Origin: Tetramitus jugosus | Taxonomy: Eukaryota > Heterolobosea > Eutetramitea > Acrasida > Vahlkampfiidae | DNA length: 64,000 bases | NCBI GenBank assembly: GCA_937625935.1 | Contig: OW569362.1 | Coordinates: 434,001 to 498,000, forward strand | Direction of reading: 5' to 3' | Shown here: piece by piece, positions 9,826 through 18,740 of the stretch | Layout: each line of letters begins with the position of its first letter | Numbering within the stretch: position 1 is the stretch's first letter | Notes under the pieces: model-generated | Told to the model about the DNA's origin: nothing | What the model saw: the letters and a program-made list of their open reading frames with translations, nothing else | Databases searched by the model: none | Made by a program: the position numbers and the translations under genes

Positions 9826-10773
9826 TTATTGCATATTCTCATCTTGCTCTTCTAGTGATTTCTGTGGCACCGCTTCTTCTTCTTCTTCTTGTGTTGTTGC
9901 TGTTTCAACAGGAACAGGCACTGGAACAATTCGTCTGAACATGACATCAGATCTCATGACATACTTGGTTTCAGTCGAGTCCATTGGCATATCGGCACCT
10001 GCGTGAAGCTGTGAATGGACAAACAACAGAGCGGTTCCCTTCTTTGGCTTCACAGCAAATCGACATGATTCTCCGTTTTCATCTTGGGTGTCATTGTTTC
10101 TCATTCTTCTGCTCCAAGAGTCATGATAGAAGAAGGTTTCACCACCCCGTTGAACATCACTCAAGTAGAACATGAGTGTCAAATAGCTTCTCTCTTGAAC
10201 GTTTGCATTGAGTTGTTCATCGTACACAGTTTTACGCGCAAAACATCCATCATAATGTGGCTTAAAGTATTGACCGCTCGTATACTTGTAAAAACGGAAT
10301 CTTTCATTGACACCACAGGCCTTCATTGGTTCATCTTCTCCCTTCTCCTGATTATTCCTTGCTGATCTAGCTACATTGTGCAAATCAGTGTGATTCTCTG
10401 GGACGAAGCGCTTGACACGTTCCCACAAGAGCTTTGCAGTTTCTTCATCGTCCCATATCACTCTTTCATTGTTTCTAATATCGGTAGCCATGACATAACT
10501 GTTCTGTCCAACAGTCACTGGTGCATCACCGTATCTGACTTGCTCTGTTAGCTCTATCAATCGATCACATTCTTCATCTGTTAGGAAACCATCGATTGAC
10601 CACACATAGTTGTTTGATTCTGTGTCTAATTGAACGGCTTGAACCTGTGAGGAATCTTGGAGCAGAGTTCTGGTGTGTGCCTCAAAATTGACATCCATCT
10701 TGCCACTCGTAGTGGAAATGTTGCTGGATTGTTGCTGTCGTTGTTCTTCGCTATTGCTAGGTGTGTTTCCCAT
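9826..10773 (-). CDS. Prolyl 4-hydroxylase-like Fe(II)/2-oxoglutarate dioxygenase
   Basis: A 315-aa intronless member of the P4Hc superfamily. The iron triad is readable: His173 and Asp175 in a K-P-H-Y-D-G motif, and the distal His257 in Q-L-H-A-G-A, with Lys270 at the usual place for 2-oxoglutarate carboxylate binding. An N-terminal D-G-F-L-T-D-E-E-C-D segment (about residues 61-70) is typical of the fold. The protein begins MGNTPS, a good N-myristoylation context, and has no signal peptide, so a membrane-tethered cytosolic enzyme is more likely than an ER collagen hydroxylase. The substrate is unknown. The C-terminus is a short Glu/Gln-rich tail. Confidence 0.88.
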   Translation of the reverse strand: MGNTPSNSEEQRQQQSSNISTTSGKMDVNFEAHTRTLLQDSSQVQAVQLDTESNNYVWSIDGFLTDEECDRLIELTEQVRYGDAPVTVGQNSYVMATDIRNNERVIWDDEETAKLLWERVKRFVPENHTDLHNVARSARNNQEKGEDEPMKACGVNERFRFYKYTSGQYFKPHYDGCFARKTVYDEQLNANVQERSYLTLMFYLSDVQRGGETFFYHDSWSRRMRNNDTQDENGESCRFAVKPKKGTALLFVHSQLHAGADMPMDSTETKYVMRSDVMFRRIVPVPVPVETATTQEEEEEAVPQKSLEEQDENMQ

Positions 10774-10979
10774 GTTACTCTTCTTGTTGTGTTATGTTTC
10801 AGAGAGGTTATGTTTGGGGTTGTGGTAATTTATTGTTGTTGTGATCCCGCCCAACAGGCGAAAGGTACAAAGCGAACAAGCATTTTCGAAGTGTTCGTGT
10901 TTCTCCTAGTTCGCCTGATGTTCAGATCCGGAGAAAAGTTTGTTGAATTCAACTTGAAGTCTTGAAAGGTCTTTCCGTT

Positions 10980-12479
10980 TTATTTACAATCCGCTTGCTG
11001 ACTTCTATTGATGCTTCTTTCGTGCTTCAATTGATTCTCCAGCTCTTGCACTCGCTTTTCAAGTCTTGTCACCTGAACAGTATTCAGATTTGAGTAGAGC
11101 ATATTCAACCGGTGTGCCATTTCTTCCTGTTGCCTAATTTTGCTCCGATCCATCTCACCAGCAATACTGGCATTGCCTGGAGAACTCATTGTTGTCATTG
11201 TGGACGATGGTTTGAAGAGATTAGAGTGAGACATGAGCAGAGAGGAACCAGGTGTCACAGGAGAGAGAACTGGCGAAATGTTCATCGTGCTGTTCGAAGA
11301 TTGAGAAACAGCCGATGGTGGCGTTGTCATAATCAGAGGTGACTGGCCATAATACGATTGTTGCTGTTGCTGCTGTTGTTGTTGAAGATGATGATGGTGG
11401 TGATAGTGGGAAGGAAGTGGCGTGTGTCTTGGGTTCGATTGAGCCATCTGAACCAACACTGCCAAATTTCTCTGCACGTGCTTTATCGTTTGAAAGTATG
11501 CCTGCTTCACTTGGGCACTATCCGTCTCGTGCTGCAAAAAATTGGTCCAATACTTTTGCCATGGAGAAATAAACAAGTCTTGAAACTGGGAATACATGTT
11601 CATGCCTGTGCTATTGTTGCCGAATCCCTCTGCTGCAGCACCACTACTATTGATACCACCATCATAGTCATCATCACCATCACCATCACCATTACTACCA
11701 CCACTATTGACATTACTCATACTATACAATGTGCTTTGATTATCATCATTGCTGTTCATCACATGCACATAATCAATTTCATCTCCTCGGTCAACACCCA
11801 TCATTGACGAATCAATTTTCAAGTTTTTAGCTACTCTCTTACGTGCAGCTCTCCTTGCTTCTCTTGATTTTTGAGGTGACAATGCATTATTTACAAAGTT
11901 ATTATTCTTATTATTAGTATTAGTACTAGTAGTAGCAGTATTCAAGTATGATTGATCCATATGTTGTACATGATGTTTAGCATGTAATCGATTATTATTC
12001 TGAGCAGTGTTGATAATCATTGATTCTGAACTGATATCATTATCACTAAAGTCACTCATGTTATTCCTCAACTTTCTTTGCTTACTATTGTTAAAGTTGT
12101 TTCGTTTGTTTCTGGGTTCATCATTCATGTTTGACATTTTTTTCACTGCATGACGACCACTCTTACTACTTTTCTTATGATTCAAAGGTTGTTGTTGTTG
12201 TTGTTGTTGTTGACGACTCGTGTGATGATGAATGGGTGGTGTCGTAGCTCCACTCATGGCCATGTGCATTCTCCAATGCAAATCCGATTGATCTCTGTGA
12301 TGTTTCTGAAGAAGTGATAGAGCGTCCAATGCGTTTGAATCACTTGTGGCAATCATGGCTCTACCGAACGAAGAACTGGCACGTGAACTGATGAGTGATG
12401 CTCGATAAAAGTCACACTCGTCTTCGTAGACTTCACTGTGTTGACTGTGGAGGTGACCTCGTACGAGAATGTCATTCAT
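10980..12479 (-). CDS. Low-complexity protein with basic patch and C-terminal coiled coil
   Basis: A 499-aa intronless protein that I do not recognise. It has Gln, Asn, Ser and His runs, a strongly basic stretch around residues 200-222 (S-R-E-A-R-R-A-A-R-K-R), a conserved-looking segment around 290-340 (F-I-S-P-W-Q-K-Y-W-T-N-F-L-Q), and a leucine-heptad coiled coil at about 455-495. The basic patch is too far from the coiled coil to be a bZIP. A nuclear or RNA-associated role is possible but unsupported. The minus-strand AATAAA at 10979-10984 contains the stop codon. Confidence 0.75.
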   Translation of the reverse strand: MNDILVRGHLHSQHSEVYEDECDFYRASLISSRASSSFGRAMIATSDSNALDALSLLQKHHRDQSDLHWRMHMAMSGATTPPIHHHTSRQQQQQQQQPLNHKKSSKSGRHAVKKMSNMNDEPRNKRNNFNNSKQRKLRNNMSDFSDNDISSESMIINTAQNNNRLHAKHHVQHMDQSYLNTATTSTNTNNKNNNFVNNALSPQKSREARRAARKRVAKNLKIDSSMMGVDRGDEIDYVHVMNSNDDNQSTLYSMSNVNSGGSNGDGDGDDDYDGGINSSGAAAEGFGNNSTGMNMYSQFQDLFISPWQKYWTNFLQHETDSAQVKQAYFQTIKHVQRNLAVLVQMAQSNPRHTPLPSHYHHHHHLQQQQQQQQQSYYGQSPLIMTTPPSAVSQSSNSTMNISPVLSPVTPGSSLLMSHSNLFKPSSTMTTMSSPGNASIAGEMDRSKIRQQEEMAHRLNMLYSNLNTVQVTRLEKRVQELENQLKHERSINRSQQADCK

Positions 12480-12599
12480 TTTCGGTTATTGTAGTTGTTG
12501 GTCTGGCTGTTGATCTCCACAGTGCAATAAATAATGATGTTTTGTTGTTGGTCTGTTTTTTTTGTTTCGGCATAGTTTTCGTTGCGGCACTTGTTATCG

Positions 12600-13080
12600 G
12601 AGGAATCGTTGTAAATATATATTACGACCAGCAATGACAACTCGACACAAGCTACATACAACCCAAGGGTGTTTATTGTCCTCTTGACCAGTCTTTTCAT
12701 GTCTGAATCTCTTCCTTCTTTGTCCCTCGTGAAGCAAGCGGCTCTTCAACATTTTGTGAATAGAAATTCCCCTCAAGAGCTTGTTGGTAAGTTTCTTCCA
12801 TTCTCTTCTTTGGGACCAAACAGTGTGAGAGAGAGTATTGTTCACTTTCCCTGAGTTCATTGAAAACTGTTCAAGAATCCTCTGCTCAAGGAGTGCAGCG
12901 TACTGGAATGAAGATCTTTGAATATGATGATGAGGTTTTCTAACTGATGCTTCTTTTTTCCACACGAGCACCTTGCACTCAACTGACTTGGATCATGAGC
13001 AGCGTACACATATTTTCTGGCCCAATGACTCTGGCTCTTGCCACAACCTTTGCTAATTCTGTCCTATGCATGTAACCTTG
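12600..13080 (-). pseudogene. Possible decayed gene fragment of unknown family
   Basis: No intact gene is present, but the minus strand carries short coding-like stretches in different frames: one open for about 125 codons (12594-12971), one reading E-S-E-Q-Y-S-L-S-H-C-L-V then K-R-M-E-E-T-Y-Q-Q-A-L, and another reading E-L-A-K-V-V-A-R-A-R-V-I-G-P-E-N. Their composition is protein-like rather than low-complexity. This may be a frameshifted remnant, as found elsewhere in the 12.5-18.7 kb zone. No family was recognised and the limits are approximate. Confidence 0.25.
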
Positions 13081-13681
13081 AACCAATTTACTCCCGTTAG
13101 ACTCGCAAAAAGAGAAGGGTGTGAAAGGTTATTGTGTTCACACACAGTGAATAGAGGTACATACGACTCTCAAGGATGTGCTCGTATGCGATTTTTTCTT
13201 AAAGTGTTGAGACTCGAATCAGGGACTCACTTTCTTCCAGTGAACACTTATGAGTTTGTGTTCCATCTACTGTGCCAATTCCAAACATGGAATGGTTTCT
13301 CTGAGACATTGGCCAGTGAAGAGAGATGGAACATTTACTGGCGAGCAGCACTCCTCCATACAGCTTTTGAGGAAAAAATTGGTCCGTTCTTCGACATTTA
13401 GCGGACAAATAGTTTCTTTATGCAGTTTGACTTTTTCTATTGCAATACTTCTGGAGTTTACAAGCATTCTTATGGTACTTATGTCGGAGGACATGAGATA
13501 GAGCGTGCAAGAATGCGGACAAGGTTTCAAAGCGAGAACGCCAACAGCAAAATCGATGGTGTGAACCAATTGTTTGATGAACAGTTCAGAGAAACCATCT
13601 CCCTCTTCATCACTTCCAACATGAGAATGCTGATTCCCGAGCTCTTCAAAAAAAATAAAAAAACAAAACAAGAAAAAACAA
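13081..13681. other. Unassigned stretch upstream of the decayed ATPase gene
   Basis: Open stretches exist on both strands, for example plus-strand 13066-13401 and 13420-13782. One plus-strand segment ending E-Q-F-R-E-T-I-S-L-F-I-T-S-N-M looks coding-like but has no recognisable domain or credible start. It may belong to the degraded sequence around it. An A-rich run sits at about 13649-13680. Confidence 0.25.
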
Positions 13682-15292
13682 ATGCTGTGTTCCTCGCGGG
13701 TCTTTTGTTCAAGGACGAATCGTCTCTTCATGAACCGCAGTTCTTTCAATATCAAGACCCAGCAACGCAATCAATCACTTGAGATCATTCCAACAACCCA
13801 AGACTTCTATGACGAGAGAACACTTGGTGCCAAGTTTGTTGACAAAACCAAGATGATTGAAAGAATCATTAGACGAGAATGTGGGAAGAAGATTGTCTTT
13901 GCAAGACCAAGAAAGATGGGAAAATCTCTGACTGCTGAACAAATGAAACTTGTTGCCTTGGGAAAAAGAGAAGCATTTGGACCATTGGAGAACAATGAAC
14001 AACAATTTGAGATTTACCTCTGAGGATTTGTTCTCAAAATTGAAAAACATGCCTGTACTACATTTAGATTTTTCTGCCATGGATGTAAATGATCCCGTTT
14101 TAGGAATCACACGTGAACTCAGGAACAACTTTGAGGAGAACAGATTGTAAGTTCCATCGGATGTTGAAGAAGAGTTTAGCAAAATGAGCGGTCTTGTAGA
14201 GATGCTAAAATTGACTGTTCGATACTTTGCTAGACACTCACCATCTGGACAAATTATCATTTTGATTGATGAATATGACAGTCCAATTACGAAAGCAATT
14301 GCTGAAAATCTGACAGATCAGGCCAATATTTCACTTGCAAAGAAGAATAGAGACGTGCTCAGAGCTTTCTTCTCTCCACTTAAGGCTCTTGGATCAATGA
14401 TTCACTTGTTATTTATTTCTGGTGTGACCAAGTTTTCATATACCAATCTATTCTCATCGATGAATGATCTTGACGATATGTCAACTGATACATCATTGCA
14501 CGCTCTGACAGGATATACATTAGACGAAGTAAGAAATACATACCCGAATGCATATGAGGAACTTGAGCGAAAGTATGGTGCCAACTTGGATGAGAGAATT
14601 ATCAATGAATATAATGGCTACAAATTCTGTACTGATGCAACAGAAGGGCTTCTGAATCCTTGGGATCTGAATCAACTTCTGAAGAAACACCAATTCGAAA
14701 ATTACTGGGCAGCCTGTAGACTTGAGTGAGTTGATCAAACCCTCAACATAAAGAATGCAAAAGTTGAGACAGGATCAACTCGGAAGATTGATCAAATCAT
14801 TTCCTCACCAAATGTTCCGGACAATACAAGGAGAGAAGCTTGTTGGTAAGATTGAAGCTGTGTATGCAGCAGCATTGTATGTATCACTGCTTCATTTGAA
14901 ACGCTATTTCCCCCACCTTACTTTTTTGGCAGAAGGATCCATGCTGGACGGAACTCTGGATCTCTTCATCAAATTGAAGCGATCAGTGCATATTATCGAG
15001 TACAAAGTTGTGCAGGACAAATCAAAGAAAGGTCTGTCAGTGTTCAAGAATCAAGCTTTTGCACAGATGAAGCAGAAGAATTATGCGAATCATCATCTGA
15101 TCTTGCAATCCAGATCTGATTTGAAGTTGCATCTCACTGTTTTTGTTTTTGATATTGAAGACAGTAGATTTGGAGACAATCGAGGAAGATGATAGTATAG
15201 GTGAGGTACATATTGAAGAATTCTCCCTTGAAGAATTGCTCAGACCAGAAATCGAGAGCTCACATCACGATGCCGATAGAAAACTAAACTGA
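13682..15292 (+). pseudogene. Decayed AAA-ATPase-like plus PD-(D/E)XK nuclease-like gene (DUF1703 type)
   Basis: Successive plus-strand pieces together follow the family with an N-terminal AAA-ATPase-like domain and a C-terminal PD-(D/E)XK module, common in bacteria and patchy in eukaryotes. Seen in order: F-V-D-K-T-K-M-I, an R-P-R-K-M-G-K-S-L P-loop (about 13900-13932), a Walker B I-I-L-I-D-E-Y-D (about 14247-14270), a G-V-T-K-F-S-Y-T-N-L-F-S sensor-like motif (about 14420-14455), an N-P-W-D-L segment, and a C-terminal L-D-G-T-L-D-L-F-I then I-I-E-Y-K nuclease core (about 14944-15005). The gene is broken: a frameshift near 13960-14020, an in-frame TAA at 14148-14150, a frameshift plus stops at 14727-14751, and a further frameshift near 15170 before the apparent natural end at 15292. 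The TAA at 14148 lies in a GTAAGT context, so an intron there cannot be fully excluded, but introns would not explain all the breaks. Probable horizontally acquired, now inactive gene. Confidence 0.75.
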
Positions 15293-15801
15293 TTGCGTCA
15301 ATCGAAACAAGGTGTAAACATGGTAAATAAAATAAAATGATTCTTATGTAGGTATGTGTAACTATGCTGGAGGAATGATGACATTCGAACTCTCCTCCCC
15401 CTTTCGGAAACCGATTTTGGTGTGGGTGGCTTTTGACACTTCAGGAATGTGGTACATGCTGGAGCCACAAGAAAACTGCGCCTCATTGTGCCTGTCCTGG
15501 CACTGTCACTCCCATGATGCTATACCTAACTCTCCAGTTCCTTTGGATCAACTCAAACAATTCTTCTTCTCTTGCTCGAACATTCCCACCATAAACTCTG
15601 CGAACACTCTGCCGGCGATTGAGCATCATATGATGAACAATTGTTTGGCGAACAAGGACAGATATACTTGTTTGTTGTACTCCCTCAATCCCACTACTTT
15701 TTGTCCAGAGAGAAGCACACAACTTCTCCAACATTGAGATAACAATATTACCTTGCACTTCCATAAACAGTAATCTTCTTTGATTCCACAACCTGCCCTC
15801 T
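15293..15801. other. Spacer between two decayed genes
   Basis: Overlapping AATAAA-like hexamers at about 15324-15337 could be the poly(A) signal of the decayed ATPase gene. Beyond that there are open stretches on both strands (for example minus 15483-15791, with a basic segment R-R-Q-S-V-R-R-V-Y-G-G-N-V) but no recognisable domain. The minus-strand stretch may be another fragment. Confidence 0.3.
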
Positions 15802-16562
15802 GACAGTCAAGGTTCAACCAACACATATGCTCAAGCACTTCAGTATGCAAGAACTCATCCAAAACGTGATGGTGGTTCATGGAATCAATGGTGTGCATCT
15901 TTGATGGTTCGTGCTGGAAACTTGCCAGATGGATCTGTTCGTGAGAGTGCTATATCGTGCCAGTACAATTGTTTCAAGAGATATCAATGCTGCTCCACCT
16001 GGTGCTTTCCATTGGTGGGACATTGGTTAATATGGACATGATCCTATGGCAACTGATCGAGGTTGGGCTTTGGTGGCTTCTCGCAATGTGAGAGAATCAT
16101 GGGGAGATTCTATTGGTGTCACTCCAGTTGATGGCTACACAAGCAGAACTGGTGCTCGTTATCTCGGTTGTCCTATGATTATGTTGGATCAGAGATTGCT
16201 GATGTTCGTCGCCCAGGTCCTCGTCCTCCTGGTCCAACTCCTCCATCAGGTCCTGTACCTCAAACATTGACTGCTGTGGATGGAGTTCCCGGAAATATCT
16301 ATCATAGACGTCTGCAATTGTTTTCCAGCAAGAATGGATATACTGGACCTCTTGATGGTCAAATGGGAAAGAACTCTTGGGCTGGTGTCCAGAGAGGATT
16401 GAGACAATTTGGATATACTGGTCCAGATGATGGTGCCCAGGTGCAAATACATGCAAGGCAATGCAAGTCGCTGCCCAGAGATTTGGTTATAGCGGTCCAA
16501 TTGATGGATCCATGGGTGCCAACTCTTACAGAGGCTTCGCAAAGTTCTTAAACACCTTGTAA
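15802..16562 (+). pseudogene. Decayed bacterial- or phage-type cell-wall hydrolase with peptidoglycan-binding-like repeats
   Basis: In-order pieces in different frames. First a Cys/His hydrolase-like module: A-Q-A-L-Q-Y-A-R then W-N-Q-W-C-A-S-L-M-V-R-A-G-N-L (candidate catalytic Cys), A-P-P-G-A-F-H-W-W-D-I-G, a following Y-G-H (candidate His), and G-Y-T-S-R-T-G-A-R-Y-L-G. Then a Pro-rich linker (about 16210-16260). Then two copies of a repeat of the type N-G-Y-T-G-P-L-D-G-Q-M-G-K-N-S-W-A-G, the second ending K-F-L-N-T-L before TAA at 16560-16562. This matches actinobacterial and phage endolysin-like proteins as I remember them. Breaks: a frameshift near 15950, an in-frame TAA near 16027, a frameshift near 16165 and small deletions near 16430-16475. 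No intact reading frame remains. It is likely a transferred gene that may once have acted on bacterial prey walls; that role is inference. Confidence 0.75.
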
Positions 16563-16802
16563 TGCATAAAACCCTTGATTGTGAACAACATTTTGCAAAG
16601 TTCTTGAACAACTTGAAAGATAGATAATCTTCTTTTATGAATTCGTTTTATCTGCCCGTGGTCAAGGTACTGTTAATCTCGTACCGAGTAATTGCGTAAT
16701 CAATGAAGCGTTCTTCTGTAGCAGTTCTTCCCGCCACCAGCTCTTCCCGCCAGGGATTCCGATAACGGCTGGTTTTACGATTTGATAAAATTTTGGTGGA
16801 CC

Positions 16803-16810
16803 ATATAAAA
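16803..16810 (+). promoter_or_regulatory. TATA-like element
   Basis: A TATATAAAA-like stretch (CCATATAAAACG) about 18 bp before the ATG of the coiled-coil gene at 16825, in an A-rich leader. It would imply a very short 5' untranslated region, or it may be fortuitous. Confidence 0.3.
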
Positions 16811-16824
16811 CGAAAAACAACAAA

Positions 16825-17652
16825 ATGAGCAACCTCAACGAATCCCCACAGTGGTCTGACGTAGATATCCAAGTTGATTTTCTTGGAGAGAGGCCCTCCA
16901 CCGTATCGGAGACAGATGGAGAGAGACCCTTCACGGCACCTCCAACCATCAACGTCTATCAACTAGCACAGCACCAACCTCAAGAATCGGACCTTCCTTT
17001 CGACATTGTAAGAAAAAGAAAAATCAGTCAAGTGGTTTATATGAACGACATGGATGAAACACCACCAAAGATGTTCAAATTGGAGAGCTGTCAGGTTTAT
17101 GCAAAAGAAGATATCCACTCATTGCTTCAAGAAATTAACCATAAAGCGAGTGAACAAGATAAGAAATTGAATGATCAAGGCAAGAAATTGAATGAGAAGT
17201 TGAGTGAACAAGCTGAGAAGTTGAGTGAACAAGCTGAGAAGTTGAGTGAGCAAGGTAAGAAATTGAGTGAACAAGCTGAGCAAATAAGGGTACTTCAAAC
17301 TCAAGAACTTGTAAACATTTTGAAATTCAAAAATGTTGAGAACAGTTTGAAGGGTGAGGGAGTTGTCTCAAATGAACTGCTCAAATCAATCCAGAATATC
17401 ATCAAAATGGGAAGAGATGCAAGTTTGGAATCCATCGGCAACGAGCTCTTTGATGAATCGGAATTGGTCTATGTTCGAGGTAATCAAATTGTTGAGTTCT
17501 TATCCGAAGAGACTCGTCCCTTCGATAGCAAATCCAAGAATGTTCGAAAAGTAGTCGCTCAGAGAGTCAAAGACTGGATCAAGTCACAATTTTACCATGA
17601 AAACCAGTCCCAAACACAAGGAGGATCCTCAAGTAGTCTGTCAGAGGAGTAA
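16825..17652 (+). CDS. Coiled-coil protein with tandem heptad repeats, function unknown
   Basis: A 275-aa intact single-exon protein between decayed genes. The N-terminal 100 residues are polar with a short duplicated G-E-R-P motif. Residues about 105-155 are near-perfect seven-residue repeats of the form E-K-L-S-E-Q-A or K-K-L-S-E-Q-G, which read as a parallel coiled coil. Residues about 160-255 look globular and helical, ending in a basic segment (F-D-S-K-S-K-N-V-R-K-V-V-A-Q-R-V-K-D-W-I). The layout recalls small multimerising DNA- or protein-binding proteins, but I do not recognise the family. Being intact inside a pseudogene-rich zone, it may be a young or lineage-specific gene. Confidence 0.7.
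   Translation: MSNLNESPQWSDVDIQVDFLGERPSTVSETDGERPFTAPPTINVYQLAQHQPQESDLPFDIVRKRKISQVVYMNDMDETPPKMFKLESCQVYAKEDIHSLLQEINHKASEQDKKLNDQGKKLNEKLSEQAEKLSEQAEKLSEQGKKLSEQAEQIRVLQTQELVNILKFKNVENSLKGEGVVSNELLKSIQNIIKMGRDASLESIGNELFDESELVYVRGNQIVEFLSEETRPFDSKSKNVRKVVAQRVKDWIKSQFYHENQSQTQGGSSSSLSEE
17146..17283 (+). repeat. Tandem 21-bp repeats encoding heptads
   Basis: Several imperfect 21-bp units of the form AAGTTGAGTGAACAAGCTGAG run head to tail inside the coiled-coil gene, with AAGAAATTGAATGATCAAGG-like variants at the start. Unit length matches one heptad exactly, so copy-number change by slippage would keep the frame. Confidence 0.8.
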
Positions 17653-17879
17653 AACTTCATCAAGTATTTTGATCAGTCATAACTACTCTTCAATGTAAGC
17701 TTTGGATACACTGTACTCTGGGTCGAGAATAAAATTTCATTCTTTCAGATTATCTGATCAGAAAACACAATCTGTAGCTCTACAGCCACTCAAGAGTTAG
17801 CTTCATATGAACTTTTTCTTGCTTACTGCCGATTTGCGATGAACCGATATCGTACCATTTCTCATGGACTAATGCTGGC
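17653..17879. other. Short spacer
   Basis: Holds the 3' end of the coiled-coil gene and the 3' end of the decayed minus-strand gene. An AATAAA hexamer lies at about 17729. Nothing else recognised. Confidence 0.3.
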
Positions 17880-18652
17880 TTACGACTCAATCTCAGAGAA
17901 CCTTGATCTTCTGGATGCCATTGTTGTAGCTCTCTTTCTTCTTGGTGTCTTCAATTCAATCGAATACTTGTTCCTATCGTTGAATAATTCAACAATATCG
18001 AGGGATACACCAATCAAATTGTTGGTGATTGCAAACGACTGAAAAATATCAATTTGAACTGGATGGATATCATTGGATAGTTGATACTTAACTCCTGTTG
18101 ATATTGAGGATTCGAGTTCTTGGGCACAGTTTCGCCCCTATTTTTGTTTCCGTTTATGATACAATACAGAATGTGTCAATCCCTTGTGGTTTGCTAAAGG
18201 CTCCCAAACGAAGGGTGGGAGTTGTCTGAGTGTTGTCTAGCGTGGTGTTATCATTGTCTTTTGATTGAATATCTACCCTGCTGGCTCCCAACTTTGCCTT
18301 CTTTTTTAGAGCATCCTTGTACGAAGAGTACCACTGCCTATACTGTTGATTCGAAATCTCTTCTTGTAATAAAACATCAAACTATTGCTCTTGGTACGGG
18401 CCGACCAGAACAAAGATGATCATCACTCATCAACCCTAGTTTCGTATACACCCTACTCGTACAGTTGTCTTCATCGTCACTGTCATACAACTCATGAGAT
18501 ATATTGAACTCTCGATGAAGACCCAAAATATTGGAGGATGAAACGAGGTTAGATGAATGTTCATCATCCTCATCCGGGTGAACCTGGCGATCGTGACGCC
18601 TGGAGTCAGAGTGTAACGTCTCACCATCCTCTTCGCTTGAATTGTATCCCAT
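17880..18652 (-). pseudogene. Shattered gene of unknown family
   Basis: Three coding-like blocks lie in order on the minus strand in different frames. Block 1 starts at an ATG at 18652 and runs 91 codons, acidic with S-S-E-E-D-G-E and Y-D-S-D-D-E-D. Block 2 (about 18355-18165) reads E-E-I-S-N-Q-Q-Y-R-Q-W-Y-S-S-Y-K-D-A-L-K-K-K. Block 3 (about 18125-17880) reads Q-I-D-I-F-Q-S-F-A-I-T-N-N-L-I-G-V then L-K-T-P-R-R-K-R-A-T-T, ending at TAA 17882-17880. The joins lack convincing GT-AG introns, so frameshifts are the simpler reading. It could instead be a real multi-exon gene with unusual splice sites. No domain recognised. Confidence 0.45.
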
Positions 18653-18740
18653 AAAAGAAGACGCCGTTGGACTGGTCCAGTCGTTTAATACAATATCTCA
18701 CCCATCAACATGTTTATTGCTTGTTGAGTAGTACTGAGGT

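Noticed and set aside
14148-14183. GTAAGT at the in-frame stop of the AAA-ATPase-like gene as an intron donor
   Set aside because: The frame is the same on both sides of the stop and coding-like sequence continues directly (P-S-D-V-E-E-E-F), so a point nonsense mutation is simpler; other breaks remain in any case.
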